Source: an uncultured Gemmiger sp. (GTDB taxonomy: Bacteria > Bacillota > Clostridia > Oscillospirales > Ruminococcaceae). Taken from it: a stretch of DNA of 61,451 nt. Below the pieces are notes generated by a model, which worked only from the letters and a program-made list of their open reading frames with translations, made no database searches and was not told the DNA's origin. Location of the stretch: contig CALXAH010000020.1 in assembly GCA_944386225.1 (NCBI GenBank), forward strand, positions 1-61,451, given 5' to 3'. The translations under genes were made by a program, and so were the position numbers. Positions 59,336 through 61,451 of this stretch are shown here, piece after piece; position 1 is the first letter of the stretch; each line of letters opens with the position of its first letter.

Positions 59336-59453
59336 GGACACAAAGCGGGAATTGCCGGCCGGACATTCCATGTCCCCCTTCTTTCCGGCAGAAAGCCCCT
59401 GCCCAGCGGCCGCAATGGAACGTTGCGTGACAAATGCGCACACCGGTGCTACT

Positions 59454-59689
59454 GTGATTTCCCCAGTGAACACTGGACCCGCATCCGTACCAACAATGTC
59501 ATTGAAAGACTAAACCGGGAAATCCGACGCCGAACCCGTGTGGTGGGCAGCTTCCCGGACGGCAACTCTGCTCTGATGTTGGTCTGCGCGCGGCTACGCC
59601 ACGTGTCCAGTACCCAGTGGGGCAACAAAAAGTACATGAATATGAAGCACCTGGAGGCGGCCATTGAGGATGCCTCCATTGTTGGATGA
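59454..59689 (+). pseudogene. IS256-type transposase remnant (C-terminal part)
   Basis: The frame encodes FPSEHWTRIRTNNVIERLNR and GSFPDGNSALMLVCARLRHV, the end of a Mutator/IS256 transposase (normally about 400 residues), ending with a stop at 59687-59689. The front two thirds including most DDE catalytic residues are absent. Homology begins near 59454; the preceding 12 codons of the open frame do not fit. Sequence after the stop, up to about 59740 (ending CTTGACACTACC), probably contains the right terminal inverted repeat. Confidence 0.8.
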
Positions 59690-59778
59690 CTTCATTCAGC
59701 CAGGGATTGCAAACCAATTTGCGAAAAACTCTTGACACTACCAACTCCTGCGGCTTTTCGTTATTTTTAGGTATAAAA

Positions 59779-59812
59779 AAGTTGACAGATTCCATTTGGA
59801 ATCTGTCAACTT
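59779..59812 (-). terminator. Perfect hairpin near the IS256 remnant
   Basis: AAGTTGACAGATTCCA / TGGAATCTGTCAACTT, 16 base pairs with a two-base loop, followed by TTTTT on the minus strand. No minus-strand gene ends close to it, so it may be a leftover of a removed element. Confidence 0.6.
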
Positions 59813-59932
59813 ATCATGGCATGGCTTAACAAAAAAGATATTTCAAATCCGTAAAATGCCGGGCTGACATTTCACGCGAACCGTGATACTATGAATCTGG
59901 AACAGGAGATCATAAAGCAAAGAGGGATACCG

Positions 59933-60301
59933 ATGGAAAAGGAGAATCTCATCTGCCCCATCTGCGGCCCGCTGGCGGCACAGACGAAAGAGCCTCTCAA
60001 CGGTTCCTACCGCCAATATGACCAGATCCTTCGCAGGCTCATGGAACTGGAGCGGCAAGGCTGTATGGAACTGTTTGCCGGTGACTGCCCGCTGGAGGAT
60101 ACCGATGCGGTGCTGGATGCCGAGCAGCATTATACCGTTTGCCACTATGTGCGGTGCCGCAGATGCGGCGCTCTCTATTTTGTGGGGGCCTGCATCCGGG
60201 GCGCACCAGTATTTCGGCAGGTGACGGACATCCGGAAGGAAAACCTTGGCACCCGGCTTTGGGGCCGGTGCGGGACCTGCTTTTCGCAGGAAAAAGGCTG
60301 A
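59933..60301 (+). CDS. Cys-rich small protein, zinc ribbon-like, unknown function
   Basis: A 122-residue protein with a CPIC pair near residue 8-11 and further CRRC and CGTC pairs (about residues 80-83 and 112-115), plus a Cys-His-Tyr segment CHYVRCRRCG. These may bind zinc. No known family is recognised. ATG at 59933 follows AGAGGG by six bases; the ATG at 59891 has no site. It lies alone between the IS256 remnant and a double hairpin. Confidence 0.65.
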   Translation: MEKENLICPICGPLAAQTKEPLNGSYRQYDQILRRLMELERQGCMELFAGDCPLEDTDAVLDAEQHYTVCHYVRCRRCGALYFVGACIRGAPVFRQVTDIRKENLGTRLWGRCGTCFSQEKG

Positions 60302-60406
60302 AACTGGTGTCAACGCGGATGTCGCAAAACTTTCCAGGAAAGTGCGCCTGGTTTGCCATGCGTTCATGAAAGAGGCCTGGATAAACCGGCCTTTTGCAGC
60401 AAAGCC

Positions 60407-60435
60407 AAAAGCCGCGGGAAAACCTGCGGCTTTTT
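60407..60435 (+). terminator. Terminator after the Cys-rich gene
   Basis: AAAAGCCGCGGG / CCTGCGGCTTTT (one G-T pair) with a four-base loop, then T. About 100 bases after the stop. Confidence 0.7.
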
Positions 60436-60452
60436 CATGTTCATACGCGGAA

Positions 60453-60482
60453 AAGCCGGTCGACCATTCGGTCGACCGGCTT
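60453..60482. terminator. Second hairpin of the convergent junction
   Basis: AAGCCGGTCGACC / GGTCGACCGGCTT, 13 base pairs with an ATTC loop, between the Cys-rich gene and the minus-strand orphan. The rest of 60302-60553 holds nothing else I can support. Confidence 0.6.
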
Positions 60483-60553
60483 GTTGGGATGTCGTTCCAA
60501 AAAAGATATTTTAGAAAATTCTCTACCAACCGGGCAAAGCTAATGCACATTCC

Positions 60554-61243
60554 TCATGTAGAGTGTCTGTTACTTCTGCGTTTTCTGTAAAAGGTCATTG
60601 GTTGTGATTGCAGAATGCTGATAACATCTGATGGTGCAAGGTCTTCCAAGAACTCGTTTCGCCACTCTGGAAACACTTTCCAGACATCACATCTTTGAAT
60701 TGTACCTGTGCGATGCTTGAGTGGCAGATCTCTTTCCAGATGGCGTAAGTATTCGCCGGCTTTGATTTCAAGGATAACTTCTTCTACAGCCTCTACAAGC
60801 CAGCCAGTAAACTTAGAAAGGTCATGCATAGGATTGGACTGCTGATGCGGATCCACTTCCAATACAAGCCGGTGATCCAGTGTTACTGCATGAAACCTAG
60901 TCAATGGATCCTCGACCGCAGTGAAGTGATGCCACTCTGTTTCGGCCGGGAATTCTGACACCCAGAATTGTTCAAATTCGGCAAAGGATTCCACCTCGCC
61001 CGCGTCACGGTATTCCTCGAAATCTTCAAAGTCTTCGAGACGTCCGCGATTTGCCCGTAGCCAAAGTTCGTAGACCCCATTATCATTTACAGGATCCAAA
61101 CTTTGAAGCGCCTTGAACAGGTCATCCAGATGGACGTGTGATTTCTCATCAAACAAGAACTGGGAGCCAACGCCATGATGCTCCATATTCCCCAACCAGT
61201 GAATGTACGATTGAATTTCTGGAGCAAACATATCAGAGGTCAT
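60554..61243 (-). CDS. Orphan acidic protein in lower-GC DNA, function unknown
   Basis: A 229-residue soluble protein without signal peptide or membrane segments, rich in Asp, Glu, Phe and Trp (EDFEDFEEYRDAGEVESFAE near residue 70-90). Codon use has many A/T third positions, unlike the rest of the window, which suggests transfer. A clear GGAGGTGGG precedes the start at 61243. It resembles no family I know; helical secondary structure seems likely. It could belong to an accessory element that continues beyond the right edge. Confidence 0.7.
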   Translation of the reverse strand: MTSDMFAPEIQSYIHWLGNMEHHGVGSQFLFDEKSHVHLDDLFKALQSLDPVNDNGVYELWLRANRGRLEDFEDFEEYRDAGEVESFAEFEQFWVSEFPAETEWHHFTAVEDPLTRFHAVTLDHRLVLEVDPHQQSNPMHDLSKFTGWLVEAVEEVILEIKAGEYLRHLERDLPLKHRTGTIQRCDVWKVFPEWRNEFLEDLAPSDVISILQSQPMTFYRKRRSNRHST

Positions 61244-61308
61244 GGATTTCCCACCTCCTCCGAATAGAATTCCTTCTCATCCTCCAGTCGGATGTTATAC
61301 CGAAAGTT

Positions 61309-61443
61309 GGATTATCCCGAATCTTCAGAAAAAACCGCTTATTCACCAGCTTTTTATAAAAAGATTCGGGATAACTTTTCCATACTTTTAAGACACTTCC
61401 GCTGGGATTGGAACGATATATTCCTAAAATTCGGGATAATCTT
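61309..61443. repeat. Three copies of a GATTCGGGATAA motif near the right edge
   Basis: GGATTATCCCGAATCTTC (61309-61326) is the inverse of AAAGATTCGGGATAACTT (61360-61377), and AAAATTCGGGATAATCTT (61426-61443) repeats it directly. Both spacings are about 50-66 bases. Such an inverted plus direct set is typical of operator sites, recombinase core sites or element ends. The partner sequence continues out of the window. Confidence 0.6.
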
Positions 61444-61451
61444 TTTTCCTG

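Overview
The window reads as a stretch of chromosome from a GC-rich gut Clostridia bacterium, most likely Oscillospiraceae/Ruminococcaceae (Faecalibacterium, Subdoligranulum or Gemmiger-like). The reasons are strong AGGAGG-type ribosome binding sites with ATG, GTG and TTG starts, TTGACA/TATAAT promoters, DegV, CdaR and LytTR families, a Tad pilus locus with a DUF5702-like protein, and a permuted membrane GH3 enzyme. The genus is an inference. No rRNA, tRNA or CRISPR array was seen. Base composition drops toward the right edge (from about 59.7 kb), where an IS256-type transposase remnant and orphan genes suggest acquired DNA.

Layout. 0-2.2 kb: a zinc-dependent phospholipase C-like protein, a PAP2 phosphatase and a GNAT acetyltransferase on the minus strand. 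2.2-6.6 kb: a LacI regulator, a DUF3604/PHP metallo-hydrolase and a TetR regulator in one operon behind a cre-like operator, then DegV. 6.6-14 kb: flavodoxin-like reductase, MATE exporter, DUF5662 protein, type-IV ABC permease-like protein, DNA polymerase IV and an LtaS-like phosphoglycerol transferase. 14.2-18.6 kb: the phosphate uptake operon pstSCAB-phoU behind three tandem Pho boxes. 18.6-21.8 kb: a FUSC-like membrane protein and a hybrid histidine kinase. 22-26.8 kb: an MBL hydrolase, CdaR, GntP permease and glycerate kinase operon. 27-33.1 kb: a small membrane protein, a LytTR-type two-component system with a frameshifted regulator, and the permuted GH3 enzyme. 33.3-37.1 kb: a Zur-controlled zinc uptake operon. 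37.3-49.2 kb: a complete Tad (Flp) pilus operon including two prepilin-peptidase-like proteins, an FHA protein and a PP2C phosphatase. 49.3-52.5 kb: two disrupted genes (DUF2798, InlB-repeat surface protein). 52.7-54.6 kb: glycogen synthase with a long Lys/Ala-rich N-terminal extension. 54.8-58.7 kb: a heterodimeric ABC exporter behind a short leader peptide and two terminators. 58.8-61.4 kb: an XRE regulator, the IS256 remnant and two orphan genes.

Two signals stand out. First, three of the six convergent gene junctions (about 6.6, 14.0 and 21.9 kb) carry the same roughly 190-290 bp element: a mirror-like series of perfect hairpins around a central terminator, with stem sequences that change on both arms together and an orientation that follows the gene it terminates. 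Second, the ABC exporter pair at 54.8-58.4 kb is preceded by a promoter, a 27-codon ORF with an excellent ribosome binding site, a terminator overlapping the ORF stop and a second terminator. This is the layout of translation-dependent attenuation known from Bacillus subtilis bmrBCD, with an unrelated leader sequence.
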